From the NCBI GenBank assembly GCA_016124855.1, contig WGMX01000061.1, positions 1 through 62,642 on the forward strand: a stretch of 62,642 nucleotides of DNA. The letters run 5' to 3'. The DNA comes from Anaerolineaceae bacterium (GTDB taxonomy: Bacteria > Chloroflexota > Anaerolineae > Aggregatilineales > Phototrophicaceae). The translations under genes were made by a program, and so were the position numbers. Shown here piece by piece: positions 62,625-62,642 of the stretch (within the stretch, counting starts at the first letter, position 1; the number at the start of each line of letters is the position of its first letter). The notes under the pieces are model-generated. The model saw only the letters and a list, made by a program, of their open reading frames with translations. It was not told where the DNA came from and made no database searches.

Positions 62625-62642
62625 ACCACATCTGGATTCGAA

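Noticed and set aside
1..62642. CRISPR array, rRNA or phage structural genes
   Set aside because: No regular repeat-spacer array, no rRNA landmarks and no capsid, terminase or tail proteins were seen on either strand.

Overview
The window reads as a chromosomal segment of a bacterium, most likely from the phylum Chloroflexota (inference). The right half carries a B12-dependent acyl-CoA mutase and biotin-dependent carboxylase set, GT39-type membrane glycosyltransferases, CHAD and CYTH proteins, and short 7-bp and 9-bp period dispersed repeats. No rRNA, tRNA or CRISPR array was seen.

Bases 1-32470 are an accessory island. It opens with the tail of an unidentified gene, a leader that could fold into a multibranch structure, and a sigma-factor-like gene (507-1385). 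A GmrSD-type DUF262/DUF1524 restriction gene (1641-4205) follows. It is bracketed by the 3' end of the sigma-like gene and a second, diverged copy of that 3' end plus terminator (4208-4322), so it looks like a cassette. Next come two long divergent gene runs from a shared control region at about 15155-15337. The leftward run encodes a 569-aa unknown, a 448-aa unknown, an 1887-aa DUF1998-type SF2 helicase and a RelE-UvrD fusion. The rightward run encodes a GNAT acetyltransferase, a DpdA-like transglycosylase (TGT fold), and a duplicated two-gene module: winged-helix protein plus giant P-loop ATPase, twice. A perfect 20-bp palindrome lies at the rightward start site. I read these ten genes as one candidate modification/defence system. 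It has a Dpd-like base-exchange enzyme, ATPases of the general size and type of BREX BrxC/PglY, and a DruE/DpdJ-like helicase, but no PglZ, no methyltransferase and no preQ0 synthesis genes in view. The island continues with a nuclease-like gene, a DUF433/DUF5615 toxin-antitoxin pair, a second nuclease-like gene, a possibly leaderless HTH gene and a large serine recombinase whose 3' end runs into the 3' end of copA.

Bases 32319-36196 are a copper operon: a CsoR-family regulator with unusual ligand positions and its operator, a secreted His/Met-rich protein, and CopA. From 36295 on the genes look like core genome. They include an O-antigen ligase-like protein, an SH3 protein, methylmalonyl-CoA epimerase, acyl-CoA dehydrogenase, an MDR dehydrogenase, a CYTH protein, methylmalonyl-CoA mutase (Tyr/Arg active site), propionyl-type carboxylase beta, biotin carboxylase and biotin carrier, two GT39-like proteins, CHAD, a second mutase with isobutyryl-CoA mutase residues (Phe/Gln), and an SDR. 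Together the carboxylase, epimerase and mutase give a propionyl-CoA to succinyl-CoA route, and the second mutase feeds butyryl/isobutyryl-CoA interconversion.

Embedded in the core part is a small two-gene unit: a 93-aa protein with serine at every third residue for 21 triplets, followed 12 bp later by a TIR-domain protein. Besides the divergent island system, it is the most unusual object in the window.
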